A DNA stretch of 64,000 nt from Thiocystis violacea (GTDB lineage: Bacteria; Pseudomonadota; Gammaproteobacteria; Chromatiales; Chromatiaceae), in NCBI RefSeq assembly GCF_016583575.1, contig NZ_NRRG01000020.1, positions 1-64,000 on the forward strand. Direction: 5' to 3'. The translations under genes were made by a program, and so were the position numbers. Below, in pieces: positions 8,441 to 17,122 of this stretch. The first letter of the stretch is position 1, and each line of letters begins with the position of its first letter. The notes under the pieces were generated by a model. That model ran no database searches. It was not told the DNA's origin and worked only from the letters and a program-made list of their open reading frames with translations.

Positions 8441-8881
8441 TCAGCTCGGATAACGATTGAATCCTAGCCAATAGCAACCGAAGGTTTCGAGGAGTCGGCG
8501 GAACTGCTCGAAATCGACGGGCTTGACCAGGTAGCTGCTGGCCTGGTTGGCATAGGCGCCGCGAATGTCGGGTGGGGCGGCCGAGGTGGTGAGCACCACG
8601 ACCGGGATGATGGCCAGCTCCGAATCCTGCTTGATCCGGCGCAGCACCTCCAGCCCCCCGACCTTGGGTAGACGCAGATCGAGCAGGATGATGCACGGCC
8701 GGGGGCTGGAAGCCGGATCCGCGTATGGCCCCTGGCGGAAGAGATAGTCGAGTGCTTCCTGGCCATCCTCGACGTGTCTGATCCGGGTCGGAATCTGGCT
8801 GAGTTCCAGGTTCCGACGGGCGATCTCGGCATGCGCGGGATCGTCCTCCACCAACAGAATCAATAATGGCTCAACCTGCAT
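8441..8881 (-). CDS. Single-domain response regulator
   Basis: A 146-residue stand-alone receiver of the Rcp1-like type. Acidic residues E12-D14, phospho-acceptor D68 in LLDLRLP, T98/T99 and K120 are in place. There is no output domain, so it should act by phosphotransfer or protein contact. I choose the ATG at 8881 (MQVEPLLILL) because GGGAG lies about 10 bases upstream; the frame is open to 8980 but the extra residues are outside the receiver fold. It is followed 7 bases later by the GGDEF-EAL protein. Confidence 0.85.
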   Translation of the reverse strand: MQVEPLLILLVEDDPAHAEIARRNLELSQIPTRIRHVEDGQEALDYLFRQGPYADPASSPRPCIILLDLRLPKVGGLEVLRRIKQDSELAIIPVVVLTTSAAPPDIRGAYANQASSYLVKPVDFEQFRRLLETFGCYWLGFNRYPS

Positions 8882-9174
8882 TCGCCGATAGCTCCCGGAT
8901 GATAGGCCGCCGTGGATGGGAACAGGGATCCGGACCCCCGCCGGGGCGATCCCGAAGCCTGGACGATTCGCTGGTGGCAAGCGCGGAGGCCGGTGGTTCC
9001 TGTCCCCCGCGCGGCCGGTAAGGCACGCGATTCCTATCGCGCCTTGACTTTACCATGATAATTATCCTGGTTTTCCGATTCCGCGACAGGCTAGCTGGAT
9101 GTCTCCGTCGCCTGGGCGACCTCTGTTGGACGGCCTTTCATTGTGACGGTTCGACCAAATTGCGAGGGATTGGC

Positions 9175-11445
9175 ATGAACGATCCGACGAACGATCCGTC
9201 CGAGGAGCGCGCGAGCGCGATGCTGGATGTCGCGGAGCACCAGTCGCCGGAGGAGCGGATTCGGCTCTTCGAAGCCCTGGCCGATGCCTCGGGGGACGCG
9301 ATCGTGATCGCCCGCTCGGATGACCAGGTGCTCATCTACGCCAATCGCGCGGCGCATCGCCTGTTCGGCTGCGATCCGGAGCGGCGCGAGATGCTCGGGC
9401 AGGACGGAAAGCGCTATTGGCCCGCCGAGGATCTGCCGCTTCTCGCGACCCTGATCCCGCGCGCGCTGGCCGGGGGCTGGACCGGAGACCTGCGCCAGAG
9501 ACGGCGCGATGGGGCCATTTTCGATGTCAATGCCACCATCTTCGGTCTGCGCCCGAACGTGCGTCGTCCCCCGCTGCTGGTCGCCATGATCCGCGATATC
9601 AGCGAGCGCAAGCGCATGGAAACCGCGCTCAAGCTGATCCAGTTCGCGGTCGATCGGTCGGCGGATGGCTTTTCACTTATCGATCCCGATGGGCGTTTTC
9701 TCGATGTCAACGAGTCCTTGTGCGCGGCGTTCGGGCTCGGGCGGGAGGAACTCCTGGGGAAGTCTGTCCTGGACATCGATCCGGATGTCGACCGGGACGA
9801 GCTGGCGCGTCTCTTCGAGGTACTGCGCCGGCAAGGGCGACTGCTGCTGGAGTCACGTCACCGACGTCGGGATGGGTCGGTCTTTCCGGTCGAGATCCTG
9901 GCCAACTATCTCAACGTCGATGGGCGCGAATACAACTGCTGCTTTTCGCGCGATATCACCGAGCGTAAGCGGGCCGAGCAGGCGCTGGAGGACTCACGGC
10001 GGAGTTTGAGCGAGCTGATCGACGCGGTACCGGACGCCCTCTTCGCCGTCGATGCCGAGGGTCGCGTGACCATCTGGAATCGGGAGATCGAGCGCATGTC
10101 GGGGGTTCCCAAGGAGGCCGTGATCGGGCAGGGCGATCAGGCCCATGCGCGCGCCTTTTATGGAATCGCACGGCCGATGCTCATCGATCTGGTGTTTTCG
10201 GAGGAAGAGCCGGGAGAGGAGATGCGGGCGCTCTACGACCAGGTCCAACGCGACGGTGACACGGTGCTGGCCCAGGTCTATCTACCCCAGGTCTATGGCG
10301 GACGCGGCGCCCATGTGTGGGGCAAGGCGCGACCCTTGCGGGACGCGGACGGACGTATCGTGGGCGCGATCGAGATCATCCGGGATATCACCGAGCAGCA
10401 GGAGGCCGAGAAGGCGCTGCGTCTGAGCGAGACCCGTTTTCGCTCGGTCGTGAGCAATGCCCCGGTGATCCTGTTCGAGTTGGACGAAAGCGGTCTGTTC
10501 CGTCTGATGGACGGTCGTGGACTGGAGTCGCTCGGGTTGCGTCCGGGCGAGTTGGTGGGATCCTCGGTGCTCGCCTTCTTCGACGGGGAGGTGCCGATCC
10601 AGCGTCATCTCGATCAGGCGATCGGCGGCGCGCCGGTCCAGTTCAACGCGCGTGTCGGCCAGCGCGTCTTCGAGATCTTCTTCAATCCGGTGCGGGATCC
10701 GCGCGGCGGGCGCGTCTCCGTGATCGGCGTGGCCCTCGACGTGACCGAGCGCAGCGAGCGCGAGGCCGAGCTGACCCGCTTCACCTACACGGTGTCGCAC
10801 GACCTCAAGAGTCCGCTGGTGACGATCCGCACCTTCCTGGGTTTTCTGGAGCAGGATTTCGTCAAGGGTGACGCGCAACGCATCGACAAGGACATCGGTT
10901 TCATCCGCAACGCGGCCGAGCGGATGAGTCGTCTGCTCGACGAGCTGCTGGAGCTGTCGCGCATTGGCCGCGTCGTCAACGAACCGACCGAATTTCCCTT
11001 GCTGGAGGTGGCGCGCGAAGCCCTGGACCTGGTCGCGGGGAGGATCGTCGAGCGGGGTGTCACGGTCGAGTTGAGCCAGACCCAGGTACTGGTTCGCGGC
11101 GATCGTCCGCGCCTGGTGGAGGTTCTGCTCAATCTGTTCGACAACGCCGTCAAGTTCATGGGCGATCAACCGCGACCGCGGATCCAGGTCGGGGTCGAGT
11201 CGCGCGAGGGAGAGGTCGAGGTCATCGTGACCGACAACGGGCAGGGCATCGATCCGAGACACGCCCACAAGATCTTCGACCTGTTCGAGAAACTCGACGC
11301 GGGCTCGCAGGGCACGGGCATCGGTCTGACCCTGGTGCGACGCATCATCGAGGTCCACGGCGGGCGGATCTGGGTCGAATCCGAGGGGGCGGATCGGGGG
11401 GCCGCGTTCCATTTCACCTTGCCAGCCCCGGCCCCAGGTTGTTGA
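9175..11445 (+). CDS. Multi-PAS sensor histidine kinase
   Basis: A 756-residue soluble sensor kinase with four PAS/PAC modules (to about residue 525), then a HisKA-type dimerisation region with phospho-acceptor H542 in YTVSHDLKSP and a HATPase domain with LFDNAVKFM, DNGQGID and TGIGLTLVRRI. No membrane segment is seen, so it senses a cytoplasmic signal. The ATG at 9175 has GAGGG 7 bases upstream; the frame is open from 9055. The last residues (about LPAPAPGC) are encoded by DNA that, on the other strand, is a trkH fragment, so the native 3' end was probably lost. Confidence 0.88.
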   Translation: MNDPTNDPSEERASAMLDVAEHQSPEERIRLFEALADASGDAIVIARSDDQVLIYANRAAHRLFGCDPERREMLGQDGKRYWPAEDLPLLATLIPRALAGGWTGDLRQRRRDGAIFDVNATIFGLRPNVRRPPLLVAMIRDISERKRMETALKLIQFAVDRSADGFSLIDPDGRFLDVNESLCAAFGLGREELLGKSVLDIDPDVDRDELARLFEVLRRQGRLLLESRHRRRDGSVFPVEILANYLNVDGREYNCCFSRDITERKRAEQALEDSRRSLSELIDAVPDALFAVDAEGRVTIWNREIERMSGVPKEAVIGQGDQAHARAFYGIARPMLIDLVFSEEEPGEEMRALYDQVQRDGDTVLAQVYLPQVYGGRGAHVWGKARPLRDADGRIVGAIEIIRDITEQQEAEKALRLSETRFRSVVSNAPVILFELDESGLFRLMDGRGLESLGLRPGELVGSSVLAFFDGEVPIQRHLDQAIGGAPVQFNARVGQRVFEIFFNPVRDPRGGRVSVIGVALDVTERSEREAELTRFTYTVSHDLKSPLVTIRTFLGFLEQDFVKGDAQRIDKDIGFIRNAAERMSRLLDELLELSRIGRVVNEPTEFPLLEVAREALDLVAGRIVERGVTVELSQTQVLVRGDRPRLVEVLLNLFDNAVKFMGDQPRPRIQVGVESREGEVEVIVTDNGQGIDPRHAHKIFDLFEKLDAGSQGTGIGLTLVRRIIEVHGGRIWVESEGADRGAAFHFTLPAPAPGC

Positions 11446-11557
11446 TGCAGGCGGCCACGGCCGAGAAGGCGGTGATCAGGTCGATCCCGGTGGCGGCGAG
11501 CATCAGATACATGAGGATGAAGCTGCCGACATAGAGCGCGAAAAAGCCCCGGAGGAC
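11414..11557 (-). pseudogene. trkH: trkH internal remnant (48 codons)
   Basis: Directly after the trkA stop codon, the minus strand encodes a peptide running GFFALYVGSFILMYLML, then AATGIDLITAFSAVAAC and INNLGPGL, followed by two residues and a stop. These are the conserved late transmembrane and fourth selectivity-loop blocks of TrkH, the K+ channel subunit that pairs with TrkA. TrkH is normally about 480 residues; only about a tenth remains, with no start codon. The fragment's end overlaps the last codons of the convergent histidine kinase. It looks like a relic of a deletion joining trkA, mid-trkH and the kinase gene. Confidence 0.88.
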
Positions 11558-12931
11558 TCAGAGGAAGGTCACGCCGACCTGGAACAGCCGTTCCACTTCG
11601 GAAATGCGGCTTTTGTCCTGGAGAAAAAGGATGACGTGATCCTCGGACTCGATGAGGGTGTCGTGGTGGGCGATCAGAACCTCCTCGCCCCTGACCAGCG
11701 CGCCGATGCTGGCCCCCTTGGGGAGCTTGAGTTCCTCGATGCGACGACCGACCACCTTGCTGGAGGTCCGGTCGCCGTGGGCGATCGCCTCGATCGCCTC
11801 GGCCGCCCCGCGCCGCAGCGAATGCACCATCACCACGTCGCCCCGACGGATATGCTTGAGTAGGCTGCCGATGGTCGCCTGTTGGGGCGAGATGGCGATG
11901 TCGATGTTTCCGGACTGGACCAGGTCGACGTAGGACGGACGGTTGATGAGCGCCATCACCTTGCGCGCCCCGAGCCGCTTGGCCAGCATGGCGGAGATGA
12001 TGTTGGCCTCGTCGTCGTTGGTGACGGCGCAGAAGACGTCGGTGTTCTCGATGTTCTCCTCGAGCAGCAGTTCCTGATCGGCGGCGTCGCCGTGGAGCAC
12101 GATGGTCTTTTCGAGATCCTCGGCGATGCGTTTGCAGCGCTTCAGGTTGCGTTCGATGATCTTGACCCTGAGGCTTGGTTCCAGGGCCTTGGCCAGTCGC
12201 GTACCGATGTTGCCGCCACCGGCGATGATCAGGCGTCGGTAGGAGTTGTCGATCCGGCGCAACTCGCTCATGACCGCGCGGATGTGATGCGGCGCGGCGA
12301 CGAAGAAGACCTCGTCGTCGACCTCGATGCGGGTATCGCCCTCGGGTTGGATGGCGCGATCCTGGCGATAGATGGCGGCGACGCGCGCCTTCACCTGGGG
12401 CATGTGCTCGTGCAGCGCGCGCAGTTCCTGGCCCACCAGCGGGCCGCCATGAAAGGCGCGCACGGCCACCAGCCGGATGCGTCCGCCGGCGAAGTCGAGC
12501 ACTTGCAGCGTGCCGGGGGTTTCGATCAACCGGAGGATGTAATCGGTGACCAGCGCCTCGGGGCTGATGGCGACGTCGATCGGCATGGCCTCGCTGCCGA
12601 ACAGCCTGGGCTGATCGAGAAAGCTCTGGGCGCGCACCCGCGCGATCTTGGTCGGCGTGCGAAAGAGGGTATAGGCGACCTGACAGGCGACCATGTTGGT
12701 CTCGTCGCTGTTGGTGACGGCGATGATCATGTCGGCGTCTTCCGCGCCGGCGCGCATCAGGACGTCCGGGTGCGCGCCGTGCCCCATCACGGTTCGCAGA
12801 TCGAAGCGATCCTGGAGTTCGCGCAACAGATCCGCATCCTGATCGACGACCGTGATGTCGTTGGCCTCGCTGACCAGATTCGCCGCCACCGAGCTGCCGA
12901 CCTGGCCCGCGCCGAGGATGATGATCTTCAT
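11558..12931 (-). CDS. trkA: Trk system K+ uptake protein TrkA
   Basis: A 457-residue cytoplasmic regulatory subunit of the Trk potassium transporter. It has two tandem halves, each with an NAD-binding RCK-N Rossmann domain (first: [16 protein letters not shown]; second: [14 protein letters not shown] at about 234) and an RCK-C domain, the normal full length. It ends the leftward def-fmt-rsmB-ntrYX operon, 71 bases after ntrX. Its usual partner trkH is only a fragment immediately downstream, so it must work with a TrkH encoded elsewhere or with another channel. Confidence 0.95.
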   Translation of the reverse strand: MKIIILGAGQVGSSVAANLVSEANDITVVDQDADLLRELQDRFDLRTVMGHGAHPDVLMRAGAEDADMIIAVTNSDETNMVACQVAYTLFRTPTKIARVRAQSFLDQPRLFGSEAMPIDVAISPEALVTDYILRLIETPGTLQVLDFAGGRIRLVAVRAFHGGPLVGQELRALHEHMPQVKARVAAIYRQDRAIQPEGDTRIEVDDEVFFVAAPHHIRAVMSELRRIDNSYRRLIIAGGGNIGTRLAKALEPSLRVKIIERNLKRCKRIAEDLEKTIVLHGDAADQELLLEENIENTDVFCAVTNDDEANIISAMLAKRLGARKVMALINRPSYVDLVQSGNIDIAISPQQATIGSLLKHIRRGDVVMVHSLRRGAAEAIEAIAHGDRTSSKVVGRRIEELKLPKGASIGALVRGEEVLIAHHDTLIESEDHVILFLQDKSRISEVERLFQVGVTFL

Positions 12932-13002
12932 TCAGCCGCCAGCTTCCAGCCGCCAGCCTGGGTAAGCGAGCGACTGCTGGCTGGAGGCCGATCGCTGGAG
13001 GC

Positions 13003-14370
13003 TCATCGACGCTCCTTGATCTCGATCCCGAGCGAACGCAGCTTGCGGTAGAGATGGGTGCGCTCCATGCCGGCTTCCTTGGCCATCTTGCTGACGTTGC
13101 CCTGGTGCTTTTCGAGCTGATAGTCCAGATAGGCCTTTTCGAACTGCTCGCGCGCCTGGCGTAGCGGCTGATCGAAGGACACCAGGCCCTCCAGGGTCTG
13201 GACCTGCACCGGCGGCGGCGCCCCGAGCGCGCCCTCGACCTCCTTCTGACCGATTTCGTCGCCCGCGCCCAGGATCAGCACGCGCTGAACCAGATTCTTG
13301 AGTTCGCGCACGTTGCCGGGCCAGGCGTAGTTGCGCAGGAAATTCTGGGCGCCGACGCTGAAGCGCCGGTAGGGGAGTTTCTCGTGGGTGGCGAAATAGT
13401 CGAGATAGAAGTTGAGCAGGTCGGGAACGTCCTCGGAATGCTCGTGGAGCGCGGGAATGTTCAGGGGCACGACGTTGAGATGATAGAAGAGATCCTCGCG
13501 GAAGCGTCCGGCGCGCACCTCTTCCTCCAGGTTGCGCTGGGTGACGGCGACGATGCGCACATCGATGCGCACCGGCTCGCTGCCACCCACCCGCAGGAAG
13601 GATCCGCTGTCGAGCGCGCCGAGCAGCTTGGACTGGGCCTCCCACTCCATGTCGGCGACCTCGTCGAGCAGCAGGGTGCCGCCGGCCGCCGTTTCCAGAC
13701 TGCCGTAGTGTGTGTGCTCGCCTTCCTCGGTGCCGAACAGCTCACGCGAGGCGTTGCCGCCGGCCAGCGAGGAGACGCTCAGATCGACGAAGGGGCGTTC
13801 CTTGCGCGCGCTCTGGGAGTGCAGATAGCGCGCGAAGGTCTCGCGTCCGCTGCCGGCCTCGCCGGTGATGAGCACCCAGGTGTCATGCTGGGCGATCCGC
13901 TTGACCTGCTCGCGCAGCCGTTGCATGGCCGCGCTGCGACCGATCGGTTCGTGCACCTGGGGGGCGCGGCGCTTGAGCCCGATGTTCTCCTGCTGGAGCT
14001 TGTCGGCCTCTAGGGCGCGCTCGACCGTGAGCAGCAGCTTGGCCATGGAGAGCGGCTTTTCGAGAAAGTCGTAGGCGCCGAGCCGGGTGGCCTCGACGGC
14101 GGTCTCCACCGTGCCGTGACCCGACATCATGATCACCGGACAGGGCAGGTCGTCGTCATCGGCCCACTCCTTGAGCAGTGAGATGCCGTCGATGTCGGGC
14201 ATCCAGATGTCCAGCAGGATCAGGTCCGGACGACGGTCGCGCAGGGCGTGTCGCGCGGCCTCGCCGTTCTCGGCCACGGCGACGGCGTAGCCCTCGTCCT
14301 CGAGTATTTCCTTCACCAAGCCGCGGATGTCGGGCTCGTCGTCGACCACCAGGATATGGGTTGCGCTCAT
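13003..14370 (-). CDS. ntrX: NtrX-type response regulator, degenerate AAA+
   Basis: A 455-residue partner of the NtrY kinase. The receiver domain carries D54 (ILLDIWMPD) and K105. The AAA+ domain has an altered Walker A (GEAGSGRE, 170-177, Arg where Lys is usual), an intact Walker B (LLLDEVAD, 233-240), and no GAFTGA loop: where it should stand the sequence reads EEGEHTHYG (216-223). The C-terminus has a Fis-type helix-turn-helix (about 420-450). Without GAFTGA it is unlikely to activate sigma-54 and may act as a sigma-70 regulator or repressor. It overlaps ntrY by 4 bases. Confidence 0.9.
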   Translation of the reverse strand: MSATHILVVDDEPDIRGLVKEILEDEGYAVAVAENGEAARHALRDRRPDLILLDIWMPDIDGISLLKEWADDDDLPCPVIMMSGHGTVETAVEATRLGAYDFLEKPLSMAKLLLTVERALEADKLQQENIGLKRRAPQVHEPIGRSAAMQRLREQVKRIAQHDTWVLITGEAGSGRETFARYLHSQSARKERPFVDLSVSSLAGGNASRELFGTEEGEHTHYGSLETAAGGTLLLDEVADMEWEAQSKLLGALDSGSFLRVGGSEPVRIDVRIVAVTQRNLEEEVRAGRFREDLFYHLNVVPLNIPALHEHSEDVPDLLNFYLDYFATHEKLPYRRFSVGAQNFLRNYAWPGNVRELKNLVQRVLILGAGDEIGQKEVEGALGAPPPVQVQTLEGLVSFDQPLRQAREQFEKAYLDYQLEKHQGNVSKMAKEAGMERTHLYRKLRSLGIEIKERR

Positions 14371-16577
14371 GAGTCTCTATGTTGCTCCCGACCTTTGGCC
14401 ACCGGGGCGGCCGCTTGCCAGACTGGAATTCGGACCCTGATCAGGGCGCCTTCGGCGGTGTTTTCGATTCCGATCATACCGCCGTGTTCCTCGATTATCT
14501 TCTTGACGATGGCCAGCCCCAGTCCCGTGCCCTTGGTCTTGGTGGTGACATAGGGTTCGAACAGCCGATCCAGGAGGTGGGCCTCGAATCCGGGACCATT
14601 GTCCGCGACCAGGAATTGCAGGAAGGAGGCGTCCTCTTCATGAATCGGCTCGGAGCGGACGCGGATGCTGGCGTCGGCGCGGCCCTCGAGCGCCTCCTGG
14701 GCGTTCTTGATCAGATTGTGGATGAGTTGCCTCAGTCGCAAGGGGTCGCCGCGCACCTGAACGCCAGGCGCCCCGAGTTCGATCCGCAAGTCCGGGGTGC
14801 CGGCGCTGCGGTAGAGATCGAGCACCTCCTGGGCGAGCCGGTCGAAGACCAGGGGCTCGGATTGTATCTTCGGGGTGCGGGCGTAGTCCGAGAAGTCGTT
14901 GACCATCATCTTCATGGCCTCGACCTGCTGGATGATGGTGCTGGTGGCGCGCTCGATCAGACGCGCGTCGGCTTCCTCGGCCTTGGCGAGCAGCTTGTGG
15001 CGCAGCCGCTCGGCCGAGAGCTGGATGGGGGTGAGCGGATTCTTGATCTCGTGGGCCAGGCGGCGCGCTACCTCGGCCCAGGCGGCGTTGCGCTGGGCGG
15101 CGATCAGCGAGGTGACGTCATCGAACACCACCACATGCCCGCGCTGAATGGAGTCCGGCAGCGGCAGCGGACTGCCGCGGCAGAGGAGGGCCTGGCTGGT
15201 CTCGCCGCGTTGCAGGCTCACCTCGGCGCGCCAGGCTTCGCCGGCGGCGAGATGGCGGCGGACCGTTTCCGTCCAGGGCGTGAGACAGGGCTGATCGCGC
15301 TCCAGTTGCTCAAGCGTGGGTCCGGCCTCGTCGGCGAAATCGAGCGCCAGGATGCGCCGCGCGGCGGGGTTGGCGGTGCGCAGCCGCGGACCCTCGTCGA
15401 AGGCCACCACGCCCGAGGAGAGCCGCCCGAGGATGGTTTCGAGATAGTTGCGTTGCGTCTCGACCGCCTGCTTGCTGCGCGCGGCGGCGTCGCGGGCCTG
15501 GGCGATGCGCCGTGACATGGCGTTGAAGGAGGCGACCAGGAAGGTCAGCTCGTCGTCGTGCCTGGGCAGCGCGATCTGCTGCTCGTAGTCCCCATCGGAG
15601 ATCGAGCGGGTCGCGCGGGCGATGTCCGCGATCGGGGCGACCAGCCGCCGCGAGGTATGAAAGGCCGCGATCAGCGCCGCCATCAGGCCGAACAGCAGCA
15701 CCAGCGAGAGCGTGAGCGAGAAACTGAATTTGAGCGACTGGCGCAGATAGGCCAGCTCGGTGTAGCGGTTGTAAGCCTCCTCCAGCCGCGCCGAGAGCTC
15801 GCTGATCCTCGCCGAGGTGGGGAAGATGGCCTGCATCATCATGGAACGCCCGCGCGGATCCTGGACCAGGACGCGCACCACCAGCTCATCGCCAGCGCCG
15901 CTCTCAAGTCCCACGTAATTGGTTCCGGCGCGCACGTTCTGCTGGATTTCACGCTCGGCGTGATTCGGGACCAGTTGGGTCGGATCCTCGTTCGCGGTGC
16001 CCAGGACCTGGCCCCCGGAGCCATAGACGGTCAGCTCGATGGCGCCCGCCTGTCGGCGCAGATTGTTGAGACTGAGCGCGATGGCGGTCGATGAGCGGTC
16101 CTCGATCCCCGAGAGGAGCTGTTCGGTGATCTTGCCGAGGAGGCGTTGGTTGAGGTCGAGCGAGGCCTGATTCAGGACCAGCGCGTCCTCCATGGCGCGT
16201 CCGATCTCGACGTCGAACCAGCTATCGATGCCGCGCAGCAGGAAACCGAGCGAGAAATAATAGACGACGCCCACGGGCAGCAGCGAGATGAGCGCGAAGA
16301 GCACCAGGATGCGCGCGGTCAGACGCGATCCGGCGGCCTGTCGGCGGTAGCGTCGGACCAGCTTCACCACGTTGACGATGACCAGGATCAGCAGTCCCAG
16401 GAGCCCCGTGAGAACGAGGAACAGCAGCGGGACGAAGGCGCGGCTGAGGGTCTCGGAGTTCTCCACGGCGTCGCGCATCAGCACGAGCACCACGAAGAGT
16501 CCGATGATCAGGAGCGCGACCGGAAGCGTTCCCAGGCCGCGACGCCAGCTCAGGGGGTTAATGGCCATTGGCTCCAC
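14367..16577 (-). CDS. ntrY: NtrY-type sensor histidine kinase
   Basis: A 736-residue membrane kinase. Several N-terminal transmembrane segments (within about 14-115 and again at about 285-310) bracket a periplasmic or membrane-proximal sensor region. HAMP, PAS, HisKA (phospho-acceptor His in ARRLAHEIKNPLTPIQ) and HATPase (DNGPGF, GTGLGLAIVKKI) domains follow. This is the standard NtrY layout and length. The gene overlaps the upstream DUF4390 gene by up to 28 bases, depending on which of two close ATGs (16577 or 16568) is used, and the downstream ntrX by 4. Confidence 0.93.
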   Translation of the reverse strand: MEPMAINPLSWRRGLGTLPVALLIIGLFVVLVLMRDAVENSETLSRAFVPLLFLVLTGLLGLLILVIVNVVKLVRRYRRQAAGSRLTARILVLFALISLLPVGVVYYFSLGFLLRGIDSWFDVEIGRAMEDALVLNQASLDLNQRLLGKITEQLLSGIEDRSSTAIALSLNNLRRQAGAIELTVYGSGGQVLGTANEDPTQLVPNHAEREIQQNVRAGTNYVGLESGAGDELVVRVLVQDPRGRSMMMQAIFPTSARISELSARLEEAYNRYTELAYLRQSLKFSFSLTLSLVLLFGLMAALIAAFHTSRRLVAPIADIARATRSISDGDYEQQIALPRHDDELTFLVASFNAMSRRIAQARDAAARSKQAVETQRNYLETILGRLSSGVVAFDEGPRLRTANPAARRILALDFADEAGPTLEQLERDQPCLTPWTETVRRHLAAGEAWRAEVSLQRGETSQALLCRGSPLPLPDSIQRGHVVVFDDVTSLIAAQRNAAWAEVARRLAHEIKNPLTPIQLSAERLRHKLLAKAEEADARLIERATSTIIQQVEAMKMMVNDFSDYARTPKIQSEPLVFDRLAQEVLDLYRSAGTPDLRIELGAPGVQVRGDPLRLRQLIHNLIKNAQEALEGRADASIRVRSEPIHEEDASFLQFLVADNGPGFEAHLLDRLFEPYVTTKTKGTGLGLAIVKKIIEEHGGMIGIENTAEGALIRVRIPVWQAAAPVAKGREQHRDS

Positions 16578-17122
16578 CCGCTGGAGAGCTTCCAGGATGG
16601 CTTGAGATACGCCATTGGACGCAATGGCAATGGCAGCTCCTCGACATCCAGGAAAACCTTGATCCCCACCTCGTAATCGGTGTCGGGTTTGAGCGTGTCC
16701 AGAGGGACCAGCTCAAGGTCGACGAACTCGCCCAGCGCCCGGATGGCGGCGTCGCGGGTGACGAAGTCGCGCCCCTTGGTGCCGGGAAGGCGGTAGACCT
16801 CGAAGCGCTCGGACAGGGGTTTGTAGCGGATCGCATAGCGCAATTGCTGATCGAGCAGGCTGTCCTCCCACAGCCAGGCATCGGAACGGCGGACCTGGAC
16901 ATGGAAGACGATGGTCAGGGGCACGCCGTGGTCCAGGGCCTCCAGGGCGGTCTCGCTGAAATCGAAATCGACACTGGCGCTCAGATAGAACTGCCCGGCC
17001 ACGAGCCGGGTCTGGGCCTGCTTGATCAGGACATCGTCTCGCGCGATCACACCCGCCGAAAGCGCCAGCATAAGACCTAGCGCGATCGCCAGCCCGAGGT
17101 CCGACCCTCTCCCGTGGGTCAT
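16550..17122 (-). CDS. DUF4390 exported protein
   Basis: A 190-residue protein with a signal peptide (LGLAIALGLMLALSAGVIA, about 8-26). The mature part contains the DUF4390 features QTRLVAGQFYLSASVDFDFS, a WLWED block and a C-terminal PLRPMAYLKPSW. Family members sit between rsmB and ntrY in many gammaproteobacteria, which suggests a link to the NtrYX sensor; the molecular role is unknown. The ATG at 17122 overlaps the rsmB stop by 4 bases (ATGA), which fixes the start. Confidence 0.85.
   Translation of the reverse strand: MTHGRGSDLGLAIALGLMLALSAGVIARDDVLIKQAQTRLVAGQFYLSASVDFDFSETALEALDHGVPLTIVFHVQVRRSDAWLWEDSLLDQQLRYAIRYKPLSERFEVYRLPGTKGRDFVTRDAAIRALGEFVDLELVPLDTLKPDTDYEVGIKVFLDVEELPLPLRPMAYLKPSWKLSSGWSQWPLTP

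Noticed and set aside
9055-9174. N-terminal extension of the multi-PAS kinase from the upstream ATG
   Set aside because: The 40 extra residues are Arg/Cys-rich with no domain, and the ATG at 9175 has a good ribosome site.
12932-13002. CCAGC-rich repeats between trkA and ntrX
   Set aside because: Short direct repeats (also near 47456) without clear symmetry; too weak to call an element.
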